From NCBI GenBank assembly GCA_013400115.1, contig VXBP01004066.1, positions 124,001-188,000 on the forward strand: a stretch of DNA of 64,000 nt. Reading direction: 5' to 3'. Positions 32,912 to 43,242 of the stretch are shown here, one piece after another; the stretch's first letter is position 1, and each line of letters opens with the position of its first letter. The position numbers and the translations under genes were made by a program. The stretch is from Rhinopomastus cyanomelas (lineage: Eukaryota > Chordata > Aves > Bucerotiformes > Rhinopomastidae). The notes beneath the pieces were generated by a model. The model made no database searches, had not been told where the DNA came from, and was given only the letters and a program-made list of their open reading frames with translations.

Positions 32912-35900
32912 GTGAGGCGGGGGGAACCCTCCTCCTCCTCCCCTTCCTCCTCCTCCTCCTCCCCCTCCCCCTCCCCTCTTTCGCTCCTTGCCTTGCTCAG
33001 ACGCTTTTTCCTTCCCCCTGCAGTCAGTGTGACCGTCGGGGTCAAGCAGTACCTGCTGGGACTCTACGACACGGCCGGGCAGGTGAGTGAGGGGGGCTGG
33101 GGGCCGTGAAGGGGCAGCTTTGGCTCGTCCTGCAGCTCTTGCAGTGTCTTTAGTTAGGAGATTTGTGTCCGGGGACCCCCCAGCGCGGCGGGAGCTGCCT
33201 ATGTCCGACGTGTCGGTGATGCAGCCCTCCCGGGTCCGGCTCCGCGGCGCTGGACTTGTTCGAATGGACAGTAAGGACTGGAGGTTGGACAGTAGGGACT
33301 AACGGTTGGACAGTAATAACGTGTATATCTGAGGCTTTTGGCTAACTAGGTTCTGTTCTACTGCCTGAAACAGTTCCAGGGGTTATTTTGGTTTGGGTTA
33401 TTAAGATTATATGGTTAAGATTGTTAAAATTATTTGGTTTGGATTATTAAAAATATTTGGTTGGGATTATGAAGGTGATTTGGTTAAGATTCCTAAGATT
33501 ATTTAGACAGGATTGTTAAGATTAGTTGGTTAAAGTTATTAAATTGTTCCATTAAAATAATTAAGATTATTTGGGATTAAGATTATTTGGCCAGGATTAC
33601 TAATATTATTCAGTTAGAGTTTCTGAAATGATTTGGTTATCAAGATGATTTGCTTAAGATGGTTCCAGCCTGTTGTAAAAGATGCAATGACACCATTTAT
33701 CTTAAATAACTCTAATGATGGATCAGTCACTTGGAGGGGTCACTGGTGAGGTCCCAGAGCCCTGTCCCAGGCTGCCCAGAGAAGCTGTGGAGTCTCCTGC
33801 TCTGGAGACATCCCATACCCACCTACATTGTTCCTGTGGTATCTGCTTTAGGGGATCCTACTCTAGCAGGTGGGTTGGACTGGATTTGCTCCAGAGGTCC
33901 TTTCCAACCCCACCACTCTGGAATTCAGTGTGGCAGCAACCAAAAGTCTCCAAAATTCAAATCACTTCTTGGTGAGTTTATCACCTCTTTAACATCAGCA
34001 TGGTCTCTTGGCTCCAGGTGCCCTCAGCTCTTTGGAGATGCTTTATCAGGCACAAGATGGTCTGTGAAGAGCCTGACTCAGGGAGGTACAAGGCAGAGAT
34101 GGAACTGCCGTGTGGAGTTTTGTAGAGTTGCATGTTCTCCATGTTAGAACTTCTCCTTGCAACGTGAGCATGTGCTTTGCTCTCACATGACCACAGACTG
34201 GGTTCCTTGTTATAAGGAGCAAGTACAGAGCTCACTGGTGGACACCATCTAAACAGCTTATGCTGCCTCATGACTGTTACGGAAGTGTGTGGCGTTTGCT
34301 CTGTGTAACCATAGCTGAGATGGTTTGGGAGATCTCGCTCTGCTTTGAATGCACCGAGGACAAAATCAAGAGGCCTTTGGCTTCCTCCAAAGCTTGTAGG
34401 GTAAACTGGCTGGTTCATAGCAAACAGCAAGAGCAGGTATTTCTGTTTATTAAGAAAAACTTTTCAGTGTGACGTATATCCAGACACATAGAAAAGCTGT
34501 GGTACATTTCTTTTTTCCTCCAAATCCTGAGAAGCTGAAATCTTTAGTCTGAATTTCAGAGCAGCTTCTGATGTACTTAGGACCAGATCTTACTGACCTG
34601 AGTTAGGTGAGCCTCAGCTCACATGGGGTGTTTTAATGACGATATACGGATGTGTCTGGGCGTGGCAAAACTCAGACCTGTGATGCTAGCAAAATGTTTA
34701 ACTGTTGTCCTTATCCTGTGTCTGGGGAACTGGTGGTCCTCTGGGGCTGCCCAAGGGACCCCCATCCCAACAGCAAGCACAGGTAAAGAGGGCAGATCAG
34801 CCTGTGTGAAGACAACAATACAGCATTTCCTTCAGCTAAAAGCCACTTCCTTGCTTTTATTTCCGATTCTGTCAGCCCCAAACAGGCTGTAAGGTACTGG
34901 TCTGACAGTACCATTTTATTGGGATGGGATCACTGGAGTATTGAAGCATGTCTGCATCTGCAGCATGTCCATACTCCTGTCTCCTGACAGGGTTCACAGG
35001 TACAATCTACACATCTCCTTCTGGGAGGACAAGGAGTAAGGGGATAAACAGAGGTTCACGGTGAAATAATGCCTCCTATCTGTATGAGTTTAAAATAGGT
35101 GTGAATATATCTATTAAAATCCTCTTTTAAACTCTTTTTCTTTTCCCCAGGTTATATACAGCAGGGAAAATGCCACTAGGGGTTCACCAACTTCAGTTAA
35201 CACACAGACAGACCTTCCCCTCTTGGTGGAGGGTGACTTCAGGCAGACTTTTCTCTGGTTGAAAAGAAAATTCCCAGTACAGCTGCTGGGCACTGGGGGC
35301 TCTTGCAGCCTGTTTGGGGTTGCATCTGTGGAGGTGGGTGGTAATTTGAGTGCGTTGGAGAGGGCATTCCTCCAGCAATTCCTCCTAGAGGTGGAGTTGG
35401 CAGCTCCTTTTAGCCCTGCTGCTGCACAGTCATGCCCTGGTGCTGGGCTGGTTTGCCCAGGGAGATGAGAATTGCGGAACCTGCTTACATCTCCTGGAGC
35501 TTGGGAGCAACAGTGTGCCGAGGTTTAAATGTGAGGTGCTTGTGATGCTGATACTTGGGTGCTTTCAGCTTTGCAGCAGCCACTCCTGCTCTGGGAGATG
35601 AACCACATGTTGGTGCAGCTTTTCACTGAGCATAGGGTGACCTGAAGAAATCAGCCTGTAGAAAGAACCATGGACAAGGGATCTTTCATACTGCCAGAAC
35701 TGCCAGCTCTCACCATATTACAACTTGTGGAGAAACACCTGCAAGCGTTAACGAAGAGGTGGACTGTGTGTCCACTCACCACATCCCAAGTGACTGGGAC
35801 AAGTGGGAGGATACACTTGAGGATTTTGCTCCTCGCTGAAGGATGCTGCTGATTCAAATGGCAGTTGGGGCTCCTCAGTCCATTTTACAGTGTCCTTGAC

Positions 35901-38900
35901 CAAAGCTGAGGTAAACCACGTTCCTTGGCTTTCCACTTTGACTTCTCAGCCTTAAAGACCCTGACATGTGTAGAAAGTGTACGTCTGGTACAGACAGTCT
36001 TTGCCCTCTTACCAGAAAGTTAATGGTAGACCAAAGCAAAGAACTCAAAGCACCCAAGTTTGAGAGGTTCTCTGAAACTTCAATTGTTAGCACATTTTGA
36101 TGAAGATCAGTGAGAGAGTGGGCAGGAGTGTGGCCGACTTTTTCTGCTAGAGAACATCCAGGAGACTCTGGAGTGTTTTGATAGGTCCTGAGTCTGACTT
36201 CTTGAAGGAAATGCATTTCTTTTACAAAAAGCACTGTGTGTTTTGGTAAATAAAAAAATTGCAATTTTTTTCTGTTTAGAGCCTCCAAATGACATCATAA
36301 ACCAAACCAAAATGAATTTAGAGACCTGCCTTACCGGCACACCTGCAATGCAGAAGGACTTGCAAGCATGTGCCAGGGCCTGGTTTCAGTGAGCTGTGTT
36401 CCAGTTCCTTTATTGAGGACACGTGGATGAAAGTGGATGTAAAATGTTTTGTCAGTGCTGGGCATTGCAAATGATGAGTCAACTGTTCCCACCAGTAGGA
36501 AAAAAAGGGAACTCAAATGCATTTGAGGTTTTTTGTAAGGCTTAAAGAAAACACACATCCAGAAAAGGGGAAAAAAAAAGCCCTTTGGGCTTAAAGAAAC
36601 TTTATTTAGGGGAAAACAAATTGAAGTGACAAATTCCAATTTTCTCTGTGTCTGTGGAGTACGAGGAGCTTATCTTTTATTTAAAGGTGAAAAGGATGTA
36701 ATTTTTCTTTACGTAATCATGAGACTGCAGGATCGAGGGCTTTAAGAAATATACAGAGCATCCAGCAGGAAAATGCAGATGGCAGCGGGATTCTCCAGAG
36801 CAAATGAACGTTTAGCAGCATCCTGGGTGAGCTCATTGCTTCAGATGAATAAAACATCCTGGAAATGCCTCGGGGCAGCCTGTGCTCTAAATTAGATAGA
36901 GCCATCAATGCTGAAAGATCATCTGTAGGATCCTTGCTGATCTGATTTCCAGGTGGGATATGGGGAGAAGCAGTGACCAGGGATGAGGAGAAGGTTGAGG
37001 TACTGAATGATGCCTTCACCTCTGTCTTCTGTTGTCTCTGCTCAGTCCCCTGAGCTGGACCACAAATACAGAGAGCAGAATGCAGCCCCCAAAAGCCAAG
37101 AGGGAACAGCCTCAAATTGCACTAGGGGAGATTGAGGTTGGCCCTCAGGAACAATTTCTTTCCTCAAAGTGTTGTCCAGCTGCCCAGAGCAGTGGGGGAG
37201 TCCTCATGTCTGGAAGGGCTGGAAAGCCATGGAGATGTGGGGTGAGGGACAGGTTAGTGGGGACCTGGCAGTGCTGGTGGAATGGTTGGATCTGATGGTC
37301 CTAAAGGTCTATTCTAACCTAAATGATTTTATGGACAAATTGGGAGTTGACATAAAATGAGGTGCAGAAGATTCTTAGGAACTCTTTTAATTGTAGAAAC
37401 TTCCACTGTGACATGTTTGTTCAATGTGCTGATGCAGCATCAGTACTCTGGTACTTCTAAGAAAGGATGTGATGGGCTTAGCGTGAGGAGCTGGTGTGAA
37501 GAATTAAGTCTTTGGTCTTACAGAGCCCTTGCTCAGCATTGGAGCAAAGAACGAGATTTTAGGCTTCATTTCTAATGACTGAAATGGGACACTTCAGTGA
37601 TCAGTTCTCATTTTCCCTGTGAGAGCAGATTTACTGATGGTCTTCCTAAAGAGCAAGTTATTCTGAGGATCCCACCAAATCCCCTGTGCCAGAGTGAATT
37701 TTAATTTTTTCCTTTTATTGCCTGTATATGAGAGAATGGAAAATCCTGATTGTTCTTGGCCACAGTCACCAAAGCCTGGGTGAATTCCTTTCCTGGAGAA
37801 AATGGAAGTCCTGAGTGGGCCCAGTGTTGCTCCCAAGGTCACTGATGGTAAGAAAGGTGCCAAAGGTCTGTAGTGATGAAGTAACTAATATAAGGTGTTT
37901 ACATGAAACTGTTTAAGAGCATTTGAATCCCTGTTCTACTCCAGACACCAAAATAGTTTTATCAAGAAAATTCAGGGACTTCCACTTTTAGAAAATCACA
38001 AAGAAGCCAGCAAATTGAAGTCCTGTGATGATGGGGAGGAGAAGAGGGAGTGTTCAGCTGAGGCTGTCTAGGAAATAGTTGAGCATCATCACATGGCCTG
38101 ATGTAAGGGTTTGGACAATTCCCCATTAAGACTGCAGTCAATTCAGATCACTTAAAGGCAATTTGGTGTATAGTTGAAAGAATATTCTGTCCTTCTTGCC
38201 TCTAATGCTCTCAAGTCCATCTTACTGGGCTCCATCTTCCAGCTAGAAAAGACTTCAGACACTTAAGCAGCTGCACAGTCCTCAGGCCAGTGGGGAAGTT
38301 CTGTCAAAATAACCCCAAATAGTGATTCACAAACCCTGGGTTTGTTGATGTATAATTCATGTCTCCTCTGAAGCGGCCTCCTCACAGGAATTTCCAGATG
38401 GATTGAGATAAGTGTTCTTCCTTTTCCAAATACAGTGGTAGAGCACTTAACCTGCATTCCTGCAGCCTTCTCCTGTTAATTAAAAAGATATGCTGGGCCC
38501 AGATGAGTAGCCTTTTGTGCTTGCTGGGAAGCCTGAGGGGGAAAAAGCCACAACAGGACCGTTTCAGCAATTGGGTTTTCTTTCCTCAGCAATGAAGCAG
38601 CCTGTGGAGAGACAGGGATGCTCACTGCTTCACCTTCGTTCCTCCCAGAAAGAGAGAGGAGTTTTTAGCTGCGAAACCAATTTGTGCTTGGCACCGGGCA
38701 GCACACACCAGCTGTGTCTCTCCTTATCATCTGGTAGCATCAGAAACCACAGGAGTGCAGCCTGTTTGTGTTGCTATTGAAGGCTTTGCCTGGTGCTTGT
38801 GGCAAAGCTGCGGATCAGCAGCTCCCAAATAATGTGGTGGAGACAGCAGGATTTGTCCCCTGGCATAATTGGGAGCTGTCACCAAATCTCAGTGGCACTT

Positions 38901-41900
38901 TTCAGATCACAGAATCACAGAACATCAGGGATTGGAAGGGACCTCGAAAGATCATCTAGTCCAATCCCCCTGCCACAGCAGGATCACCTAGACCAAGCCA
39001 CACAGGAACACATCCAGGCAGGTTTTAAGTGTCTCCAGAGAAGGAGATACAGGAGTTGTTATGGTTCCAGAATACTACGGGGCACCTTCTGAGAAAGGAA
39101 TTTATTTTCAGGGAGGAAAACTGAAAGACTCACTCTGGAAGGAAGCCTTTGAAATGCACTTCAAAATTTAAACTGAACCTATTTATAGAGACTTTGTATT
39201 GTCCTTACCAAACCCTACTGTGAAATGATTGAGAACTTGGGGCTTTTAGCTGGGATTTCTCTGCAGAAAGCAGCTAGTGACACACACGTGGCTTGCTGAG
39301 ACCTCCAGGGTGACAGCACTGATTACCGTGAAGGTTGGATTCCTCTCACAACTCTGCCTGGTGTCTATTTTTGGCTTCACCCTCTAAAAACAGATGGTTG
39401 GGAGGGAGAACCCACTCTTAGGACGGCTGTTGTAAGCTGTGAAAGCAACAGGTGGCTGCTAACAGAGATCACAAACATAGTTGGTTTTGCTCCTGCTTTC
39501 CTTGCAGGACTACCAGCTTTGTTTTGCTCCCTCTCATCTGCTGTATTCCTTCTCAGGAAAGAAACACGTTTATGCTTCTGGTCACAAGAACACATTGCTG
39601 TGATACCATTATGTACCATTAAGATGTTGTTCTAAGCTGCAAAACCCATCAAATCCCTAACGACTGTGATTCTGAGTACAAACCCCACCTTGCACAGGGC
39701 CCCTGCCATGATGTTAGTGACACCCAGAATTTGGTTTCTCCTATTTGCTTAAAGAGTAAAGAGATGTTTTTGTGTTGGGGGGCTGACAGGAACTTCTGGT
39801 GTTAGTGAACTGTTTTCTCCATTCCAGCGTTTAATAGTGGCGCTGCGCAGGTACTGTATCCTTAGAGGACAGATTGTTGGAATGGGTGTAGTGAAGGCAG
39901 CTGTGTGGTGGTAGGAACAAATTACAGCTTTAAAATGGATTTATTTAAAAACTGAAAAGCTCTTTGGCATTAACATCACGTGTGATCTAGTAGAGCTGAA
40001 TCTGAGAGCAGCTGCTGGCTCTGTCTGTATGTTCTTGCATCTACTCCAGGGAACAGGGTAATTTGCAGTTGGGAAACTGCTTTTAGGATTTTGACCTCCA
40101 CCCCGGAAGCCAAGAGTGGCACGATCCAACTGCATTCAGGAGTAGAAGTGAAATGTAAAACACATGCTTAAAAATTGATCCAGTGCTGGATAGTTTCAGG
40201 TCACTGTTGGGATGTTCTCAAAGTTATTTCTATTTTCTGTGCTGAAAAGATGCAGTTAACTTTTGTCCTTTGAGCCTTGATGGCTGATCTTTAGTAGGTT
40301 CCCAGTCAGTTACTGTGGTGGTGAAATGAGGAGTTTGACTTCCAAATGAAAAATGGGTTGAGCAGAAACTACTCTGTGGAAGTTCTCATGTGTTCCCTGA
40401 AATCCTAGTGACACCATCCCTAAAACATCACAATCCATGAGGGGCTTTCTGGAGAATGCAGTTACAGCTTAGTAATCTGCTGATGTGGCTGTTGCCAAGG
40501 AAATTGAAATTAAATTTTCTGGCTCAATTCAAACTAGAATTACATCTCTGTCTCTACCTCTAATGAACAAATCGTTCCAATATTTGTTAGATTGAATTAA
40601 GACAGAGACGTTAGGTGGGGAAGGGGGAGGTTGCTGCAGCAGCCATGACATATTGGTGTCTGTTGTGGAAAAGAAGGTACAAACACAGCCCAGGATTCTT
40701 CACTCCCTTTGCAGTGCCTGGGCTCAGACTTTATTTATTTGAAAAATCAACAAAGCCTACGGTAAAATCTGTTAAAATTAACAAAATACAAGTGACAGTT
40801 TAATATTGCAGATAACAGAATTTTTCTTTCTCAGGAAGACTATGATCGTCTGAGACCTTTATCTTATCCTATGACCGATGTCTTCCTTATCTGCTTCTCA
40901 GTGGTAAACCCTGCTTCATTTCAAAATGTGAAAGAAGAGTGGGTACCTGAGTTGAAGGAATATGCCCCCAATGTTCCCTTTTTACTAGTAGGAACACAGG
41001 TATATCTGCTTCTCTTGTTTTATTTCAACAGTTCAGAGCATTACATGGTGTTTTGCCTTTGGGATGGATGCTCAGGCCCCATAGGACCTGAGCAGCACCT
41101 CCTGAATTTGGAGGAATGACCCTAAAAAGTGGCAGAAAACTAATTTAGTTAGCATATATGTATGTGAATGGGATGGTTAGATTGGCTGTACCTCTCTGTG
41201 CCTTTACAGAAGTCACAGGACTTACGGAATAAAGCTGTCATACCCATGTTACTGGAATTACTTGAGGCTATGGCTCTTGGTCATATCCAGTATTTGCTGA
41301 AGCAGATGAGCAAGAGAAGAAGTGAGACAATTTCCTCTTGCTTGTGCACAGTGATCCTCTTGTTGCTATTATGTTGGAGTGCCATTCTGAGATGATCATA
41401 TCCAATTGAAGAGCCAAATTACAGAATAAAAGTTTGTCCCCTCTGGGTTGAGGGCAGAAAATCAGAATCATTATATGACTGTTTCGTACGTGTAATTCTG
41501 CTTTGCAAAGAGACTTCTGTTCAAAGAAAGTATTCCACCATGACTGCCATCTTTCTTGCTAGATTGATCTTCGTGATGACCCAAAAACTCTGGCAAGGCT
41601 GAACAACATGAAAGAGAAGCCCATATCGGTGGAGCAAGGGCAGAAGTTAGCAAAAGAGGTAAACAGGATAGTTCTGAAGGGAACCAAGAAGCAAAGAAGC
41701 AAAAAATCCCTATTTCCAATTGACCTTTTCTTCTTTCACCACTTTACCCACTTTTTAAACAACGTAGGAAATGTTGTAACTGGTTACCAGTTAAGAATAT
41801 GCAGTTTGATTGTGGAATAGCACTAACAAGCAGAACTGCCTAATGGTACTTCTCTTAGTTCCAACTTTATGTGTAGCCACTCAAAAAACTATGTGAGCAT

Positions 41901-42680
41901 TAGCCAGAATTAAATCACAGAATGGTTGAGCTTGGAAGGGGCCTCTCCTGCTCAAGCAAAACACTGAAGCATCTTTAAGATTTCACAGAATCATAGAACA
42001 GAACATTAGGGATTGGAAACGACCTTGAAAGATCATCCAGTCCAACCCCCCTGCCACAGCAAGTCCAGGTGGGTTTTAAATGTCTCCAGAGAAGGAGACT
42101 CCACAAACACACAGCCCCCTCCAGTGCCCCGTCGCCCTCACTGGGAAGAAGTTATAGAATCACAAAATCAGTCAGGGTTGGAAGGAACCACAGGATCATC
42201 CAGTTCCAACCTCCTTGCCGTGGGCAGAGACACCCCACCCTAGATCAGGCTGGCCAGAGCCTCATCCAGCCTGGCCTTAAACACGTCCAGGGATGGGGCC
42301 CTAACCACGTCCCTGGGCAGCCTTCGCACTGCCACTCCAAAGAGTTTATTCAATATGCTTCTTTTAGGCGCCAAATCAACTTAAATGCCTCCTTCAGGAT
42401 GATGCACTTGCAGGGAGCTTTTCTAGTTGTGGTGTTACTGTAGAGAAAACCCAAAGCAGAAGTGCACAGACAGAACCAAATTGTTCAAGTGTGTTGCTGC
42501 TGAATTAACTTGTTCTCTTGACAGATAGGAGCCTACTGCTACGTGGAATGTTCTGCTTTAACACAGAAAGGCCTGAAGACCGTTTTTGACGAAGCTATTA
42601 TAGCCATTCTAACCCCAAAGAAACACGCAGTGAAGAAGAGAATAGGCTCGAGGTGCTTAAGCTGCTGTTTGATCACGTGA
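32761..42680 (+). CDS. RHOQ: RHOQ (TC10) Rho-family GTPase, five coding exons
   Basis: Coding exons join as 32,761-32,911, 33,024-33,082, 40,835-40,999, 41,563-41,658 and 42,525-42,680, giving 208 residues (human 205). All introns are GT-AG. The protein is a small GTPase of the Cdc42/TC10 branch, which acts at the plasma membrane and endosomes in exocytosis, actin control and insulin-linked GLUT4 traffic. Visible motifs are the P-loop GDGAVGKT (19-26), switch I YVPTVFD with Thr44, DTAGQ (66-70), the guanine-specificity motif TQID (124-127) and CSAL (166-169). Near the C terminus come the basic stretch [12 protein letters not shown], Cys201 and Cys204 (likely palmitoylated) and the CAAX box CLIT (205-208). 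C-terminal identity, CAAX type and neighbours exclude CDC42 and RHOJ. Oddities are a longer N terminus, Arg40 where human has Glu, and Val57 where human has Gly. Both human comparisons are from recall. Confidence 0.97.
32912..33023 (+). other. RHOQ: RHOQ intron 1 (112 bp, CTCC-rich)
   Basis: A very short intron with GTGAGG at its start and CCCCCTGCAG at its end. Most of it is a CCT/CTCC pyrimidine tract (about 32,928-32,980). Confidence 0.95.
33024..33082 (+). CDS. RHOQ: RHOQ coding exon 2
   Basis: Codes the rest of Val51 to Gln70, including the DTAGQ motif, with the donor CAG|GTGAGT. Val57 is encoded by GTC in a GC-rich context. Confidence 0.95.
33266..33316 (+). repeat. 21-bp tandem repeat, about 2.5 copies
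   Basis: GGACAGTA starts at 33,266, 33,287 and 33,308, exactly 21 bases apart, with the intervening gggactggaggtt text conserved. It lies in RHOQ intron 2. Confidence 0.85.
33390..33663 (+). repeat. 23-bp minisatellite, about 12 copies
   Basis: The unit is approximately GGTTAAGATT then N-TTAAGATTATTT. Cutting at GGTT gives seven successive 23-bp units from 33,390, then units of 22, 16, 23, 23 and 17 bases. The sequence is strongly AT-rich, contrasting with the GC-rich exons just upstream. Confidence 0.88.
33740..33930 (+). mobile_element. CR1 3' fragment in RHOQ intron 2
   Basis: The blocks are ggctgcccagagaagctgtgg, ggatcctactctagcaggtgg, ttggactggatttgctccag and aggtcctttccaaccc. This is a plus-strand CR1, sense to RHOQ, with a degraded tail (ACTCTGGAATTC). 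Confidence 0.85.
36970..37050 (+). mobile_element. CR1 ORF2 fragment in RHOQ intron 2
   Basis: The text gaggagaaggttgaggtact and gatgccttcacctctgtctt corresponds to the EKAEILQTFFASV part of CR1 ORF2. It lies in the same orientation as the 3' fragment beginning 50 bases later, so both are probably parts of one internally deleted copy. Confidence 0.6.
37100..37336 (+). mobile_element. CR1 3' fragment in RHOQ intron 2
   Basis: Plus strand: gagggaacagcctcaaattgc, agctgcccagagcagtggg, cctggcagtgctggtggaatg, ggtctattctaacctaaatg and ATTTTATGG. It is sense to RHOQ and has no coding capacity. Confidence 0.85.
38906..39055 (-). mobile_element. CR1 3' fragment in RHOQ intron 2
   Basis: ATCACAGAATCACAGAAC, then ggattggaagggacctcg, tccaatccccctgccacagc and aacacatccaggcaggttt. 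This is the complement of a CR1 end of the same group as the 22.4 and 62.0 kb copies. It is antisense to RHOQ. Confidence 0.92.
40835..40999 (+). CDS. RHOQ: RHOQ coding exon 3
   Basis: Fifty-five codons (71-125), from [12 protein letters not shown] in switch II to LLVGTQ. The acceptor is TTTCTCAG and the donor is ACAG|GTATAT. Confidence 0.97.
41563..41658 (+). CDS. RHOQ: RHOQ coding exon 4
   Basis: Thirty-two codons (126-157), [12 protein letters not shown] through GQKLAKE, completing the TQID specificity motif. The donor GAG|GTAAAC is normal. Part of the Rho insert-helix region lies here. Confidence 0.97.
41913..41958 (-). mobile_element. CR1 3' tip in RHOQ intron 4
   Basis: AAATCACAGAATGGTTGAGC then ttggaaggggcctctcctg. 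It is a short complement of a CR1 end and the first of three same-strand CR1 pieces in this 866-bp intron. Confidence 0.75.
41983..42153 (-). mobile_element. CR1 3' fragment in RHOQ intron 4
   Basis: TCACAGAATCATAGAACAG, ggattggaaacgaccttg, tccaacccccctgccacagc and gtctccagagaaggagactc. It is the complement of a CR1 end, with an internal deletion after the ccacagc block relative to the 38.9 kb copy. Confidence 0.9.
42154..42325 (-). mobile_element. CR1 3' fragment in RHOQ intron 4
   Basis: ATAGAATCACAAAATCAG, ggttggaaggaaccacagg, cttgccgtgggcagagacac and cgtccagggatggggcc. It is a different CR1 subgroup from its neighbour, in the same orientation and directly abutting. Confidence 0.9.
42525..42680 (+). 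CDS. RHOQ: RHOQ coding exon 5 (last)
   Basis: Fifty-one codons (158-208) plus TGA at 42,678-42,680. It holds CSAL, the basic tail and the CAAX box CLIT. The acceptor is TCTTGACAG. Confidence 0.97.
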   Translation: MGAYCYVECSALTQKGLKTVFDEAIIAILTPKKHAVKKRIGSRCLSCCLIT

Positions 42681-42876
42681 GGGATGCTGGATGACGGCCA
42701 GGCTTACTGTGAAATTCTACTGAATTTAAATTAAGGCATCATGCACCCAGTGAACTTGTTACAGGTTTGACAGCTAAAATGATGATTCTGCCTTCTATAA
42801 CCAGTGTAACTTCCACAGGAGTAAGATCCAGCTCAGCTGACTTGCAAGAAGCAGCCACCACATCTGTTCTAAGTGT
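42681..42876 (+). other. RHOQ: RHOQ 3' UTR start / gap before PIGF 3' end
   Basis: Downstream of the RHOQ stop there is no AATAAA on the plus strand before the PIGF terminal exon. RHOQ transcripts therefore probably run into, and antisense to, the PIGF 3' end. The nearest variant hexamer is ATTAAA at 43,401, and the next full AATAAA I found is at 46,156. Confidence 0.55.
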
Positions 42877-42971
42877 TTTATTCAGACTGGAAGGTACAAT
42901 CTCTCAGGGTTACACAGTCTAGAGGAAGCAAAAACTGCACCACACTGCAACAACATCCACATTATTTTATT
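42877..42971 (-). terminator. PIGF: candidate PIGF poly(A) signals
   Basis: Two AATAAA hexamers on the minus strand (TTTATT at 42,966-42,971 and 42,877-42,882) lie about 160 and 250 bases after the PIGF stop codon. Either could end the PIGF transcript. Confidence 0.6.
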
Positions 42972-43128
42972 GAGTGGAGATTCTTGGCCTGAAATACTCT
43001 GAAACAAGACTGGGTAGTCTTCTGGATTGACTATACAAATATATATATATAATATCTTAAAAAACCCACAACTTTTGCACAGCCTGTACTGAATCTGCAC
43101 AAAGAAATACCTTGTCTCTTTGCTCCAG

Positions 43129-43242
43129 TTATCTGCTTTTGTATGTGAGCTGCTTCCGATTCCAATGTATCCACAGAGGTGCAATAATGAGACCAGCTGA
43201 GTAGCCAAAGGTAGCACCGAGGGAACAGGAGATGGGCCAGAC
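43129..43242 (-). CDS. PIGF: PIGF exon 6 (last)
   Basis: Thirty-seven codons: [14 protein letters not shown] to KQLTYKSR, then TAA (43,131-43,129). The acceptor is CTCCCCACAG. The KSR end differs slightly from the human C terminus. Confidence 0.95.
   Translation of the reverse strand, partial: VWPISCSLGATFGYSAGLIIAPLWIHWNRKQLTYKSR

Larger units (their letters stand above)
33083..40834 (+). other. RHOQ: RHOQ intron 2 (7.75 kb)
   Basis: Runs from GTGAGT to TTTCTTTCTCAG. Its first 600 bases hold a 21-bp triplicate and a 23-bp minisatellite. CR1 pieces lie at 33,740, 36,970, 37,100 and 38,906. The rest shows no recognisable exon or RNA gene. Confidence 0.9.

Noticed and set aside
32389..33045. 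Minus-strand frame of 218 codons opposite RHOQ exon 1
   Set aside because: It runs through the N gap and reads GC-rich and CTCC repeat sequence (poly-E, poly-G). It is the complement of RHOQ exons and the intron 1 pyrimidine tract, so it is a composition artefact.
41168..41395. Frame between RHOQ exons 3 and 4 as an extra exon
   Set aside because: It lies wholly within intron 3. Exon 3 joins exon 4 in phase to give the known TQID motif without it.
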